Positions 7,904-15,736 are shown, counted from the stretch's first letter. The stretch: 64,000 nt of DNA from Rhodophyticola porphyridii (GCF_003688285.1 NZ_RCNT01000001.1:682001-746000); one strand, 5' to 3'. Notes: generated by a model not told the origin, from the letters alone. Translations and numbers: made by a program.

Positions 7904-8445
7904 GCGATTGCTACCTTCCGCCGAGTGGCGGTTTTCCCCCAATGCCGGTAGACGACTGTTTCGTCCGCCGTTTCTCCGCGCGGCAGAGCGGCGCGCGGAT
8001 CAGCCGTGGCGCCGAGGCGACGGGCCACCGAGATGGAGCGGTGATTTGCCAGATCGATGTAACTGACAAGGGAGGTGACGCGGTTCCGCGCCCAGTCCCG
8101 CGCCGTCTCCGCCGCCTCGGTGGCGTAGCCATGCCCCTCATGCCCATCATGGAGAATCCACCCGATCTCGGGCTCGGGGAAATGGTCCGGCTGTCCGATG
8201 CCGGTAAGGACGATATGCGGGCCGCCCTTGAGGTCGATCGCCCAGATCCCATGGCCGCGAAAAAGCCAGTCGACCGCCTCGCTTGCAAAACTGTTCCACG
8301 CCTCGCGCCGCGTGAGGGTTCCCATGAACCTGCTGCGCGGCGACGCGAACGTGGCGGCATAGGCCTCGAAATCACCAAGCCGCAGTGCGCGCAGCGTCAG
8401 CCGCGCGGTCTCAAGCGTCGGGATATGGACGGTCACGCCGCTCAC
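7900..8445 (-). CDS. GNAT acetyltransferase 4 (RimJ/RimL-like)
   Basis: A 181-residue GNAT directly after ffh, with a 4-base ATGA overlap. LETARLTLRALRLGDFEAYA opens the domain, FPEPEIGWILHDGHEGHGYA carries the acetyl-CoA loop and NHRSISVARRLGA closes it. It is the most divergent of the four: the DLGWxTxVSYID block of paralogues 1 and 3 reads RNRVTSLVSYID here, and the C-terminus is longer and basic. It may be the ancestral copy, since it is next to ffh, with the others arising by tandem duplication. Confidence 0.86.
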   Translation of the reverse strand: MSGVTVHIPTLETARLTLRALRLGDFEAYAATFASPRSRFMGTLTRREAWNSFASEAVDWLFRGHGIWAIDLKGGPHIVLTGIGQPDHFPEPEIGWILHDGHEGHGYATEAAETARDWARNRVTSLVSYIDLANHRSISVARRLGATADPRAALPRGETADETVVYRHWGKTATRRKVAIA

Positions 8446-9947
8446 TTCTTCTTCCCGAACCCGCCGAGCCCCGGTGGCAGCGGCGCTCCGCCAAGCCCGG
8501 GCAGGCCGCCGGGTTGGCCCATCTGTCGGGCTGCGGCTTCCAGCGCCTTGGGGTCCATGCTGCCGGGATCCATGTCCTTCAGGGCCTGGGGCGCGCCACG
8601 GCCCATCAGCGCACCCAGACCGCCCTTCATCAGGCCCTTCTTGCCCATCTTGCCAAGCTTCTTCATCGCATCCGACATTTGCCGATGCATCTTCAGAAGT
8701 TTGTTCAGGTCGCTCACCTCCTGGCCCGAGCCTGCCGCGATGCGCTTCTTGCGCGAGGCCTGCAGCAGGCCCGGATTGGCGCGTTCGCGCTTGGTCATGG
8801 AGTTGATCAGCGCGATCTGGCGGCGGATCACCGTGTCGTCGAAGCCCGCCTCGTCCAGTTGCTTCGACATCTTGGCCATGCCGGGCATCATCGACATCAT
8901 GCCTTCCATGCCGCCCATCTTGAGCATCTGCTCCATCTGGGATTTCAGGTCGTTCATGTTGAACTGACCCTTCTGGAAACGCTTCATCATACGTTCGGCC
9001 TGTTCGGCCTCAAGCGTTTCCTGCGCCTTTTCCACCAGCGCGACGATGTCGCCCATGCCCAGAATGCGGCCCGCGATCCGCTCCGGCTCGAAGGTCTCGA
9101 TGGCGTCCATCTTTTCGCCCAGACCCACGAAGCGGATCGGCTTGCCGGTGATCGCGCGCATGCTGAGCGCCGCACCGCCGCGCCCGTCGCCATCCATCCG
9201 GGTCAGGACAACGCCGGTCACCCCTATCTTGTCGTCGAACTCCTGCGCCACGTTCACCGCGTCCTGACCGGTCAGGCCATCGACGACCAGCAGCGTTTCG
9301 CGGGGCTTGGCCACGTCGCGGACGGCGGCGGCCTGGGCGATCAGTTCGGCGTCGATATGAAGCCGCCCGGCGGTGTCGAGCATGTAGACGTCGTAGCCGC
9401 CAAGGCTGGCCTGTGTCTTGGCGCGTTTGGCGATCGCGACCGGATCCTCGCCCTTGACGATCGGAAGCGTGTCGACGCCGATCTGGGCGCCCAGAATGGC
9501 AAGCTGTTCCATCGCGGCGGGCCGGTTGGTGTCGAGCGATGCCATCAGTACGCGCTTGCCCTCGCGGTCTTTCAGGCGTTTGGCGAGCTTGGCGGTAGTG
9601 GTGGTCTTGCCCGAGCCCTGCAGGCCGACCATCAGGATCGGCGCGGGCGGATTGTCGATCTTGAGCGCGCCGGGGTCGCCTTCGCCCCGCAGCGTACCGA
9701 TCAGCTCGTCATGAACGATCTTGACGACCTGCTGGCCCGGCGTGACTGACTTGGTCACCGCGGCGCCGGTCGCCTTTTTCTCCACCGCCTTGATGAACTC
9801 GCGCGCGACGGGCAGGGACACATCCGCCTCCAGCAGCGCCACGCGGACCTCGCGCATCGCGGTCCGCACGTCATCCTCACTGAGCGCGCCCTGCTTGGTC
9901 AGGCGGTCAAAGACGCCGGAGAGGCGTTCGGACAGATTTTCAAACAT
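8442..9947 (-). CDS. ffh: Signal recognition particle protein Ffh
   Basis: A 501-residue SRP54-type GTPase that binds signal peptides with 4.5S RNA and delivers ribosomes to FtsY at the membrane. The N-terminal four-helix domain begins MFENLSERLSGVFDRLTKQG. The G domain shows GLQGSGKTTTTAKLAKRLK near residue 108, DTAGRLHIDAELI and TRMDGDGRGGAALS. The Met-rich M domain (QMEQMLKMGGMEGMMSMMPG) follows, with a Gly/Pro-rich tail ending GGFGKKK. It is the first gene of the operon that runs down to rpmE. Confidence 0.97.
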   Translation of the reverse strand: MFENLSERLSGVFDRLTKQGALSEDDVRTAMREVRVALLEADVSLPVAREFIKAVEKKATGAAVTKSVTPGQQVVKIVHDELIGTLRGEGDPGALKIDNPPAPILMVGLQGSGKTTTTAKLAKRLKDREGKRVLMASLDTNRPAAMEQLAILGAQIGVDTLPIVKGEDPVAIAKRAKTQASLGGYDVYMLDTAGRLHIDAELIAQAAAVRDVAKPRETLLVVDGLTGQDAVNVAQEFDDKIGVTGVVLTRMDGDGRGGAALSMRAITGKPIRFVGLGEKMDAIETFEPERIAGRILGMGDIVALVEKAQETLEAEQAERMMKRFQKGQFNMNDLKSQMEQMLKMGGMEGMMSMMPGMAKMSKQLDEAGFDDTVIRRQIALINSMTKRERANPGLLQASRKKRIAAGSGQEVSDLNKLLKMHRQMSDAMKKLGKMGKKGLMKGGLGALMGRGAPQALKDMDPGSMDPKALEAAARQMGQPGGLPGLGGAPLPPGLGGFGKKK

Positions 9948-10036
9948 GGGCCACGGCCCCCTTTGCTAACTCTGCTTTGCCCCTGTCAGGTAAGGGACAT
10001 GGCCGAATGCACCAAGGCCCGGCGTCATTTCCATTG

Positions 10037-10066
10037 GGGGGACAAAACCAAACGGGTTTTGCCCCC
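10037..10066 (-). promoter_or_regulatory. Hairpin in the ffh leader
   Basis: Within the 225-base gap upstream of ffh, gggggacaaaacc pairs with ggttttgccccc across a 5-base loop, with one bulged A. It lacks a T run on the minus strand and lies about 90 bases before the ffh start, so it would be in the 5' leader if the ffh promoter is further upstream. No SRP RNA core was seen in this gap. Role unknown. Confidence 0.4.
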
Positions 10067-10113
10067 GTGGGCGAAACCTCGCTGACGGGGGGCGATCCTG
10101 CATGTGTCACAGG

Positions 10114-10135
10114 ACCGGATGCTGATGCTTCCGGT
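10114..10135 (-). terminator. Possible terminator of the secreted-protein gene
   Basis: An 8-bp stem with one mismatch (accggatgc / gcttccggt) and a 4-base loop lies about 40 bases past the stop at 10173. The following minus-strand bases are not T-rich, so termination is uncertain. Confidence 0.3.
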
Positions 10136-10172
10136 ATTTGAGGGCCCGTTTAGGCCGGAGAGACGGGCGGAG

Positions 10173-10694
10173 TCAAGCGCCCGAACAGGTCGCGGTGAGT
10201 GTCGTCACATCCCCGGCCAGCATATCGCCGCTGTCGGAGTGCAGCTGAAAGCTGCGCCGAAGCGTCAGGCTGTCCCATTCCGCCTGTGTCACGGGCGGGA
10301 TCGGCTCGGGCCGGGTGCCCGGTGCGCCATAAAGTGTAAGCGCCATCGGCCCCTCGAAGGTTGCGCCGGCAAAGGAAAACCCGGTGACGTGATGGGCGTA
10401 GACGCCGACCAGATCGAACATGAAATCCCGGCTGGTGGTGATCAGGGTCCAGACCGGGCCGGTGATGTCGCCCTCAAGCACCATGGTGCCGGTGGCGAAA
10501 TGCGCGGTGGCACCTCCCTCCTGCCGGAAACTGCCTTCGGTGGTGAAGTCCGCCCGGCCGGAAAGCTCGGAGCCGGGGCGGATGTCGCCGACGCCCTGCG
10601 TTATCGAGATGATGAAGTCCAGCCTGCAGGTCTGCGCCTGGGCCTGGATCGGCATCACCAGAATCATGATCGCGCAGAGGATCCGTCTTGACAT
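10173..10694 (-). CDS. Secreted protein of unknown function
   Basis: A 173-residue protein with a signal peptide (MSRRILCAIMILVMPIQAQA, cleavage after AQA) and a mature domain rich in beta-type text such as GTMVLEGDITGPVWTLITTS. Two cysteines, just after cleavage and three residues from the C-terminus (Thr-Cys-Ser-Gly-Ala), could form a disulfide. I do not recognise the family. The open frame extends 44 codons upstream, but the chosen ATG is the one that gives a signal peptide. It is probably periplasmic. Confidence 0.65.
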   Translation of the reverse strand: MSRRILCAIMILVMPIQAQAQTCRLDFIISITQGVGDIRPGSELSGRADFTTEGSFRQEGGATAHFATGTMVLEGDITGPVWTLITTSRDFMFDLVGVYAHHVTGFSFAGATFEGPMALTLYGAPGTRPEPIPPVTQAEWDSLTLRRSFQLHSDSGDMLAGDVTTLTATCSGA

Positions 10695-10791
10695 GAGCGG
10701 CAGCCTAGCACGGCAATTTTGTTTGGCAAAAGACGCGATTGCGCAATCCGGCCCGGCCCGCACCCGCCGGGCCAGAGCCGGCCGCCGCCGC

Positions 10792-11382
10792 TCAGGCCGC
10801 GATGGCCAGACCGGCCACCTGGTCATGGGCGGATTTCAATGTGCCTTCCGCATCGATCATCAATTGGTCGGCTGTGACGAAATCGACCTCATGAATGCCG
10901 ATGAAGCCCAGAACATGGCGGAGGTATCCGGCTGCGAAGTCGATCTCGGAGCCGACGCGCGTGCCGCCCGACGCGATGGCGACGATGGCGCGCTTGCCCG
11001 AGAGCAGGCCGACAGGGCCGCTTTCGGTGTAGGTGAAGGTAACGCCGGCGCGGGCGACAAGGTCGACCCAGGCCTTGAGCGCGGCGGGCACACCGAAATT
11101 GTAGATCGGCGTGCCGATGACAATAGTGCCCGCGGCCTCGATCTCGGCGATCAGCGTATCCGACAGCTCAAGCGTCGCGCGCTGTGCCTCCGTCCGGTCC
11201 GGGGCGGGGGTGAAATTCGCGCCGATCCAGGCTTCGTCGATCAGGGGCAGGCCATCGGCAAGATCGCGGTGGACAACGGATGCGTCCCCCCCGAGGCGGG
11301 CGATGATCCGGTCGGACAGATCGCGGGAGACGGAGCCCGTGCGGCGCGCGGAGGCATCGATGCGGAGAACGGAGTTGGTCAT
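10792..11382 (-). CDS. azoR: FMN-dependent NADH-azoreductase / flavodoxin-fold NAD(P)H oxidoreductase
   Basis: A 196-residue flavoenzyme of the AzoR family, which reduces quinones and azo dyes with NADH. SVLRIDASARRTGSVSRDLS forms the N-terminal phosphate loop, GTPIYNFGVPAALKAWVDLV is the diagnostic FMN-binding segment and IVAIASGGTR a later one. An earlier Met exists 7 codons upstream, but the chosen start matches the family's short N-terminus. It is transcribed divergently from a LysR regulator 111 bases away, the classic layout for a regulator and its target. Confidence 0.88.
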   Translation of the reverse strand: MTNSVLRIDASARRTGSVSRDLSDRIIARLGGDASVVHRDLADGLPLIDEAWIGANFTPAPDRTEAQRATLELSDTLIAEIEAAGTIVIGTPIYNFGVPAALKAWVDLVARAGVTFTYTESGPVGLLSGKRAIVAIASGGTRVGSEIDFAAGYLRHVLGFIGIHEVDFVTADQLMIDAEGTLKSAHDQVAGLAIAA

Positions 11383-11493
11383 GGGATGGATCCTTTTGAA
11401 CACCTGTTGCGGTCGGTGTTTCTGAAAATGCCCCTTGCGAGAATGAACACAATATGCCCAAATATGCGTAACTATGTGTGGGAGCGCACAGAT

Positions 11494-12378
11494 ATGTCAT
11501 TTGATCACTGGGATGAGATCCGCACAGCCTATCAGGTCGCACGGATGGGCACGGTCAGCGGCGCGGCGGAGGTTCTGGGTGTGCATCATGCCACCGTGAT
11601 CCGCCATATCGATGCGCTGGAGGGGCGGCTGGGCGCCAAGCTGTTCCAGCGCCATGCCCGCGGCTATACCGCGACCGAAGCGGGGCAGGATTTGCTGAGC
11701 GTGGCCAGTGGGGCGGATGACCAGTTCACCCAGCTTGCGGGCCGGATCAAGGGGCGCGGCAACGAGGTGACGGGCGAGTTGATCGTGACGTCGCTGGAAT
11801 CCCTGTCCCCGCTCTTCATCCCGGCAATTGCCAGATTTCAGGATCAGCATTCGGAACTGCGCGTCCGGCTGGTGACCGACAACCGCCTGTTTCGCCTGGA
11901 ATACGGCGAGGCGCATGTGGCGATCCGGGCCGGTGCCCTGCCCGAACAGCCCGATAATATCGTGCAGCCGTTCTTCACCCAGACCATCCGCCTTGTCGCG
12001 CACAAGGACTACGTGGCGAGATACGGGGCGCTCGACGATACAAATCTGGATCGGCACCGTTTCATCGGCTCCTCGGTGGAGACGCCGCGCGCACCCTTTC
12101 TGCGCTGGCTGACCCAGATGGTGCCGGAAACCAGCATCTACTTCCGCACGACCGAGATGCGCGCGGTCAAGGATGCGATCATGGCCGGGATCGGCATCGG
12201 GTTTCTCCCCGCATGGGACCGCGACGGGACTGAGGATCTGGTCGATATGCTGCCGAGCCTTGAGGAATGGTCCGCCAAGCTGTGGCTGGTCACCCATATG
12301 GACCTGCACCGGACAGCCAAGGTGCAAACCTTTCTGCGGTTCCTGAAGGAAGAGGTGAAAACCTGGCCGGTGGATTGA
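11494..12378 (+). CDS. LysR-family transcriptional regulator
   Basis: A 294-residue LysR regulator. The N-terminal winged helix-turn-helix contains TVSGAAEVLGVHHATVIRHI and LEGRLGAKLFQR; the effector-binding domain runs from about residue 90 to the end. The long open frame upstream is a shadow: the chosen ATG follows a GGGAG site and begins directly before the HTH. It faces azoR across a 111-base gap holding three ATATG/CTATG-type elements (about 11450-11476) that might be operator half-sites. EamA follows after 6 bases, so both may be co-expressed. Confidence 0.9.
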   Translation: MSFDHWDEIRTAYQVARMGTVSGAAEVLGVHHATVIRHIDALEGRLGAKLFQRHARGYTATEAGQDLLSVASGADDQFTQLAGRIKGRGNEVTGELIVTSLESLSPLFIPAIARFQDQHSELRVRLVTDNRLFRLEYGEAHVAIRAGALPEQPDNIVQPFFTQTIRLVAHKDYVARYGALDDTNLDRHRFIGSSVETPRAPFLRWLTQMVPETSIYFRTTEMRAVKDAIMAGIGIGFLPAWDRDGTEDLVDMLPSLEEWSAKLWLVTHMDLHRTAKVQTFLRFLKEEVKTWPVD

Positions 12379-12384
12379 AACGGC

Positions 12385-13284
12385 ATGGCTGAGGCCCTGT
12401 CACCTGCCCGGCAGGGGCATCTTGCGATGCTGGCCTTCTCGGCGTTGATTGCCGGATCGTTTTCGCTTGGCGGGCAGATCGCCAACGAGATCTCGCCCGC
12501 CGCGCTGAACGCCGTGCGCTTCGCCATCGCCGCGGCGGTGATCGCCGGCGTGATCGCGGCACGGGGCGGCGGGTTTCGCGCGGTTGCGGTCGCGCCGTGG
12601 CGGTATCTCATCCTCGGCGGGCTTTTCGCGGTCTATTTCGTCACCATGTTCGAAGGGCTGAAGACGGCCCCGCCTGTTTCCGCCGCGGCGGTTTTCACGC
12701 TGACGCCGGTCATGGCGGCGGGTTTTGGCTGGCTGATGCTGCGGCAGGCGACCACGCCGCGCATGGGGGTGGCGCTTGCTGTCGGGGCGGCCGGTGCGCT
12801 CTGGGTAATTTTCCGCGCCGATCTGTCGGCGCTTCTGGCCTTCGAGATCGGGCGCGGAGAGTGGATCTTCTTCTGGGGCTGCATCTGCCACGCGGCCTAT
12901 ACCCCCGCCGTGCGGCTTCTGAACCGGGGGGAGCCGGTCTTGAGCTTCACTTTCGGCACGCTTCTGGCCTGTGCGCTGGTTCTGCTGGTCTGGGGCTGGC
13001 GGGATCTCGCGGAAACCGATTGGGCCGGTCTGCGCCCGTTGGTCTGGATCACGCTGGTCTATGTCGCCGTCATCGCCAGCTCGACCACGGTGTTTCTGGT
13101 GCAGTTCGCAACCCTGAGGCTGCCCGCGTCGAAAGTGATGGCCTATACCTATCTGACGCCATCCTGGGTGATCCTGTGGGAAATGGCGCTGGGACAGCCC
13201 GTGCCCGGCGTGTTGATCCTTGCCGGTGTGGGGCTGACCGTTCTGGCGCTGGCGATGCTGCTGAAGGATGAAGGCGCGGGTTGA
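12385..13284 (+). CDS. EamA/DMT-superfamily transporter
   Basis: A 299-residue membrane protein with about ten hydrophobic helices in two EamA repeats. FSALIAGSFSLGGQIANEIS and LNAVRFAIAAAVIAGVIAA lie in the first repeat, and the second ends with GVLILAGVGLTVLALAMLL. These drug/metabolite transporters usually export amino acids, nucleotides or small metabolites. It lies 6 bases after the LysR gene and upstream of a ClbS/DfsB-like gene, suggesting an export and protection role, but no substrate can be read from sequence. Confidence 0.88.
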   Translation: MAEALSPARQGHLAMLAFSALIAGSFSLGGQIANEISPAALNAVRFAIAAAVIAGVIAARGGGFRAVAVAPWRYLILGGLFAVYFVTMFEGLKTAPPVSAAAVFTLTPVMAAGFGWLMLRQATTPRMGVALAVGAAGALWVIFRADLSALLAFEIGRGEWIFFWGCICHAAYTPAVRLLNRGEPVLSFTFGTLLACALVLLVWGWRDLAETDWAGLRPLVWITLVYVAVIASSTTVFLVQFATLRLPASKVMAYTYLTPSWVILWEMALGQPVPGVLILAGVGLTVLALAMLLKDEGAG

Positions 13285-13345
13285 CCTGGGTCAAGCACGT
13301 GCCTTCGCGCGGTGCAAAAATGGCTGCATCTGAAAGGAATGTCTC

Positions 13346-13840
13346 ATGCCCGCCGCCACCAATCGCGAAGACCTGATCGCCGCCACCCGGAAGGACTACG
13401 CCAGGCTGGAGGCCCTGATCGCCGATATTCCCGCCGATCTGGCGGAGCGGAAATTCGAAGACGATACCTCGATCAAGGATGTCGTCACCCACCGGGCGCA
13501 TTGGAGCGGGCTGTTCTTCAAATGGCTGGATCAGGCCGCGGCGGGCGGGCCGGTGCATATCCCCGACGAGGGCGTGAAATGGAACCAGCTCAAGCCCTAC
13601 AACGCGGAGTTGCGGCGGCGCTATGCCGATATGCCCTGGGACGAGGCTAGGGCGTGGCTGGCCCGCGCGCATGAGCGGCTTCTGGATTTCATGCTGGCCG
13701 GGACCGATGCGTCGCTTTACGGGCAGACCATGCCGGGGGCCGCAGGATGGACCATCGGGCGCTATGCGGAGGCGTCGGGCCCCAGCCATTACCGCTCGGC
13801 CGCGAAGTTCATCCGGTCCTGCCTGAAACAGGCGGGCTGA
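13346..13840 (+). CDS. ClbS/DfsB-family four-helix bundle protein
   Basis: A 164-residue protein of the DinB-like ClbS/DfsB (DUF1706) family, whose founding member ClbS is a cyclopropane hydrolase that protects colibactin producers. Recognisable stretches are TNREDLIAATRKDYARLEAL, KDVVTHRAHWSGLFFKW and VKWNQLKPYNAELRRRY, and the C-terminal SGPSHYRSAAKFIR. It has a good AAGGA site before ATG. Most members lie far from any colibactin cluster, and none is seen here, so the actual substrate is unknown. Confidence 0.8.
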   Translation: MPAATNREDLIAATRKDYARLEALIADIPADLAERKFEDDTSIKDVVTHRAHWSGLFFKWLDQAAAGGPVHIPDEGVKWNQLKPYNAELRRRYADMPWDEARAWLARAHERLLDFMLAGTDASLYGQTMPGAAGWTIGRYAEASGPSHYRSAAKFIRSCLKQAG

Positions 13841-13844
13841 GCGC

Positions 13845-14483
13845 TCAATCCGTCGGCAGATCTTCCACCCGGTCGCGCATCTCCTCGGGAAAGGCGGAAA
13901 GCGGCACGCGGGCCAGATCGTAGGTGATCGTGCCCAGAGGCGCGGGCAGGGCTACCATCTGCTGCATGGAGTTGCCCGAACATGTGTAGGTGATCACGGG
14001 GTTGAAGCTTTGCGGGCCGGGCGGAGGCGCAAGTGGCATGGTCGCACTGCCATCGGATGTGGTGACCGTCATCTCGCCCGTAAGTCCGCCGGCGCCGCCC
14101 GGCAGGTGACAGATATCCAGCATGCCGCCCATCGCGGTGAGGTAACCGGCCGAGGTGATCGTCTGCGCGTTCATCTCCACCCGCGTGACATTGCCGTCAT
14201 CGTCTTCGAACACGGCATTGCCATTCGCGCCCATCGGGAAGGTCTCGAAGAACCCGTCCTCGTAGATGATCATCGCCACGGGCCGCCCGAAATCGTTGAA
14301 ATTGGCGCGCACGTTCTCCGGCATGGCGCGCATCGCACGCTCCATCGCTTCGGGGATTGTGCTGGACCCGATCCAGGCGCCGACGACGCAGCTTTCGATC
14401 GGGCCGACCGGGCTGTCGCAGGTCTGCGCCCCGGCGGGCGCGGCAAGCACGACCGCGAGGGCAAGGGGCAGGGCATGGCGCAT
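13845..14483 (-). CDS. Secreted protein of unknown function
   Basis: A 212-residue protein with a signal peptide (MRHALPLALAVVLAAPAGAQ) and about 190 mature residues. Visible parts are NVRANFNDFGRPVAMIIYED, a predicted beta-rich middle with an EDDDGN turn, and a C-terminal YTCSGNSMQQMVALPAP segment. It has four cysteines. It uses an AGGAG site; an in-frame Met 10 codons upstream is rejected because it would precede the signal peptide. It ends 4 bases from the convergent ClbS-like gene. Family not recognised. Confidence 0.65.
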   Translation of the reverse strand: MRHALPLALAVVLAAPAGAQTCDSPVGPIESCVVGAWIGSSTIPEAMERAMRAMPENVRANFNDFGRPVAMIIYEDGFFETFPMGANGNAVFEDDDGNVTRVEMNAQTITSAGYLTAMGGMLDICHLPGGAGGLTGEMTVTTSDGSATMPLAPPPGPQSFNPVITYTCSGNSMQQMVALPAPLGTITYDLARVPLSAFPEEMRDRVEDLPTD

Positions 14484-14643
14484 GGGACAGGCTCCTTCGT
14501 GATATGCGGACAATCATGCATATGTCGGCGGCCCTGTCATCGGGGTTCAATCGCGCGGGGCCGCGGCGGGCGTCGGCGAAGGGGAATCAAACTCCCCGCG
14601 ACAGGCCCCGTTTCGGGAAGGCCTGCAGACCCCGCGTGGCCTG

Positions 14644-14691
14644 ATCGGGGCGGATATGGAACCGAAACTCCTTTGGGAGCGTTACCCCGAT
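14644..14691 (+). promoter_or_regulatory. Structured leader upstream of the microprotein pair
   Basis: The outer pair atcgggg / ccccgat encloses a smaller hairpin (ctcc tttg ggag). The structure ends 27 bases before the first microprotein ATG. A further short hairpin (gggga / tcccc) lies at 14581-14597. Such a leader could govern translation or transcript stability. This is read by eye, without a folding calculation. Confidence 0.35.
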
Positions 14692-14718
14692 ACAGAACAA
14701 AAAACTCGGAGATTTCTC

Positions 14719-14784
14719 ATGCGTGGTATATTGACCCTTATCGGCCTCGTCGTGGTCGTCGTCGCCATCATCAATTTCATCTGA
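14719..14784 (+). CDS. 21-residue hydrophobic microprotein A
   Basis: Met-Arg-Gly followed by a continuous hydrophobic stretch, ILTLIGLVVVVVAIINFI, and a stop. A GGAG site lies 8 bases before the ATG. The core IGLVVVVV is shared with the microprotein 7 bases downstream, and the nucleotide run atcggcctcgtcgtggtcgt is identical in both, pointing to duplication. It would be a membrane-embedded peptide. Its size fits leaderless membrane peptides or type I toxins, but no function is known to me. Confidence 0.55.
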   Translation: MRGILTLIGLVVVVVAIINFI

Positions 14785-14791
14785 GGTCCTC

Positions 14792-14866
14792 ATGAGAAAT
14801 ATCTTTTACATCATCGGCCTCGTCGTGGTCGTGGTCGTCATCCTACGGCTTGCGGGCATCCTGTGA
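14792..14866 (+). CDS. 24-residue hydrophobic microprotein B
   Basis: Met-Arg-Asn, then IFYIIGLVVVVVVILRLAGI, then Leu and stop. GAGG upstream serves as ribosome binding site and the ATG follows the stop of microprotein A by 7 bases, so the two are likely co-translated. It is paralogous to microprotein A but adds an Arg in the C-terminal half of the helix. The convergent ArsR gene begins its 3' end 9 bases later. Confidence 0.55.
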   Translation: MRNIFYIIGLVVVVVVILRLAGIL

Positions 14867-14875
14867 TCCGAAAGG

Positions 14876-15208
14876 CTACCCGTCACGATCGAGACCGGTT
14901 TCGGCCAGATAGGCTTCGAACGCCTCAAGGTTGACCGGATCGAACTGCCCGAAACCCTGCATCCAGACGGAGGCATCCTTCATCGCATCGGGATCCAGTT
15001 TGCACCATTTCACCCGCCCGCGTTTCTCCTGCGTGATGAGCCCGGCGCGGGTGAGTATGCCGAGATGCTTGGAAATTGCGGCCAGAGACATCTCGAAGGG
15101 CTCGGCCACATCCGTGACCGCCATGTCGTCTTCCAGCAGCATGGACAGGATCTGCCGCCGGGTCGGGTCGGCAAGGGCGGCAAATGTGGTGTCCAGACGG
15201 TCGGGCAT
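14876..15208 (-). CDS. ArsR-family winged-helix regulator
   Basis: A 110-residue ArsR/SmtB-like repressor. TFAALADPTRRQILSMLLED is the family's N-terminal signature, and MSLAAISKHLGILTRAGLIT the recognition helix and wing lead-in. No CxC metal site is seen: the one Cys lies in GRVKWCKLDPD, so it probably is not a metal sensor. Members of this subgroup often pair with SRPBCC-type proteins, none of which lies here. It is divergent from the ATP synthase operon with about 200 bases between them. Confidence 0.85.
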   Translation of the reverse strand: MPDRLDTTFAALADPTRRQILSMLLEDDMAVTDVAEPFEMSLAAISKHLGILTRAGLITQEKRGRVKWCKLDPDAMKDASVWMQGFGQFDPVNLEAFEAYLAETGLDRDG

Positions 15209-15358
15209 GGGGATGGTTAAAAGCGTAGCGCATCGCGATCGTCAACCATCTGGTTGAATATGCCCCAATCCCGGGCGCGCGACGGCGACAGTGTCGCACC
15301 TGATTTTTCTCTTTTATTCTCAAAGCATTGTCTGGTTTTTTCCGACTCGTTTCGCGCG

Positions 15359-15386
15359 TTGACTCTGCGCGCCGCTCTGCTAGCTT
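15359..15386 (+). promoter_or_regulatory. Sigma70-type promoter of the F0 operon
   Basis: TTGACT and TAGCTT are spaced by 16 bases, ending 29 bases before the atpI start codon. This is close to the housekeeping consensus. It lies in an AT-richer patch with several T runs just upstream. Confidence 0.55.
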
Positions 15387-15415
15387 CCGCCCGAACCTCG
15401 AAGGGGTGTCCCGCG

Positions 15416-15733
15416 ATGCCTGATCAACCCGATCCCGACCGCCTCAAGGCATTGGAGGAGCGGCTGGCCAGAGCCAAGAGCGCGCAGGACGATAAACCCC
15501 ATACGGAGGAGCATTATTCTCAGGCGCAGCATGCCTGGCGAATGGTGATCGAACTGGTGGCCGGTCTCGGGATCGGGTTCGGTATCGGATATGGGCTGGA
15601 TACCCTTCTGGGCACCCGGCCCTGGCTGATGGTGATATTCACGCTTCTCGGCTTCATCGCTGGGGTGAAGACGATGATCCGCTCGGCGCAGGAAATGCAG
15701 CGCCAGGCAGAAGCGAAAGACGAAGGGGAATAA
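15416..15733 (+). CDS. atpI: ATP synthase accessory protein AtpI
   Basis: A 105-residue AtpI, a small two-helix membrane protein that helps c-ring assembly and Mg2+ supply. A charged N-terminal part (LKALEERLARAKSAQD) is followed by helix one, MVIELVAGLGIGFGIGYGLD, then LLGTRPWLMVIFTLLGFIAG and a basic/acidic tail. The longest open frame adds 54 residues, but the chosen ATG follows a GGGG site and gives the expected size. It is the first gene of the F0 operon; atpB follows after 3 bases. Confidence 0.92.
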   Translation: MPDQPDPDRLKALEERLARAKSAQDDKPHTEEHYSQAQHAWRMVIELVAGLGIGFGIGYGLDTLLGTRPWLMVIFTLLGFIAGVKTMIRSAQEMQRQAEAKDEGE

Positions 15734-15736
15734 GAC

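Noticed and set aside
9948-10172. Possible SRP (4.5S) RNA next to ffh
   Set aside because: Neither strand shows the conserved GGAAGGNAGCAGC core.
10420-11493. Long upstream extension of the LysR open frame
   Set aside because: It overlaps the secreted-protein and azoreductase genes on the other strand, and the HTH begins only at the ATG at 11494, which has a ribosome site.
14514-14640. tRNA-like stretch around ggttcaatcgc
   Set aside because: No cloverleaf or acceptor-stem pairing could be made around it.
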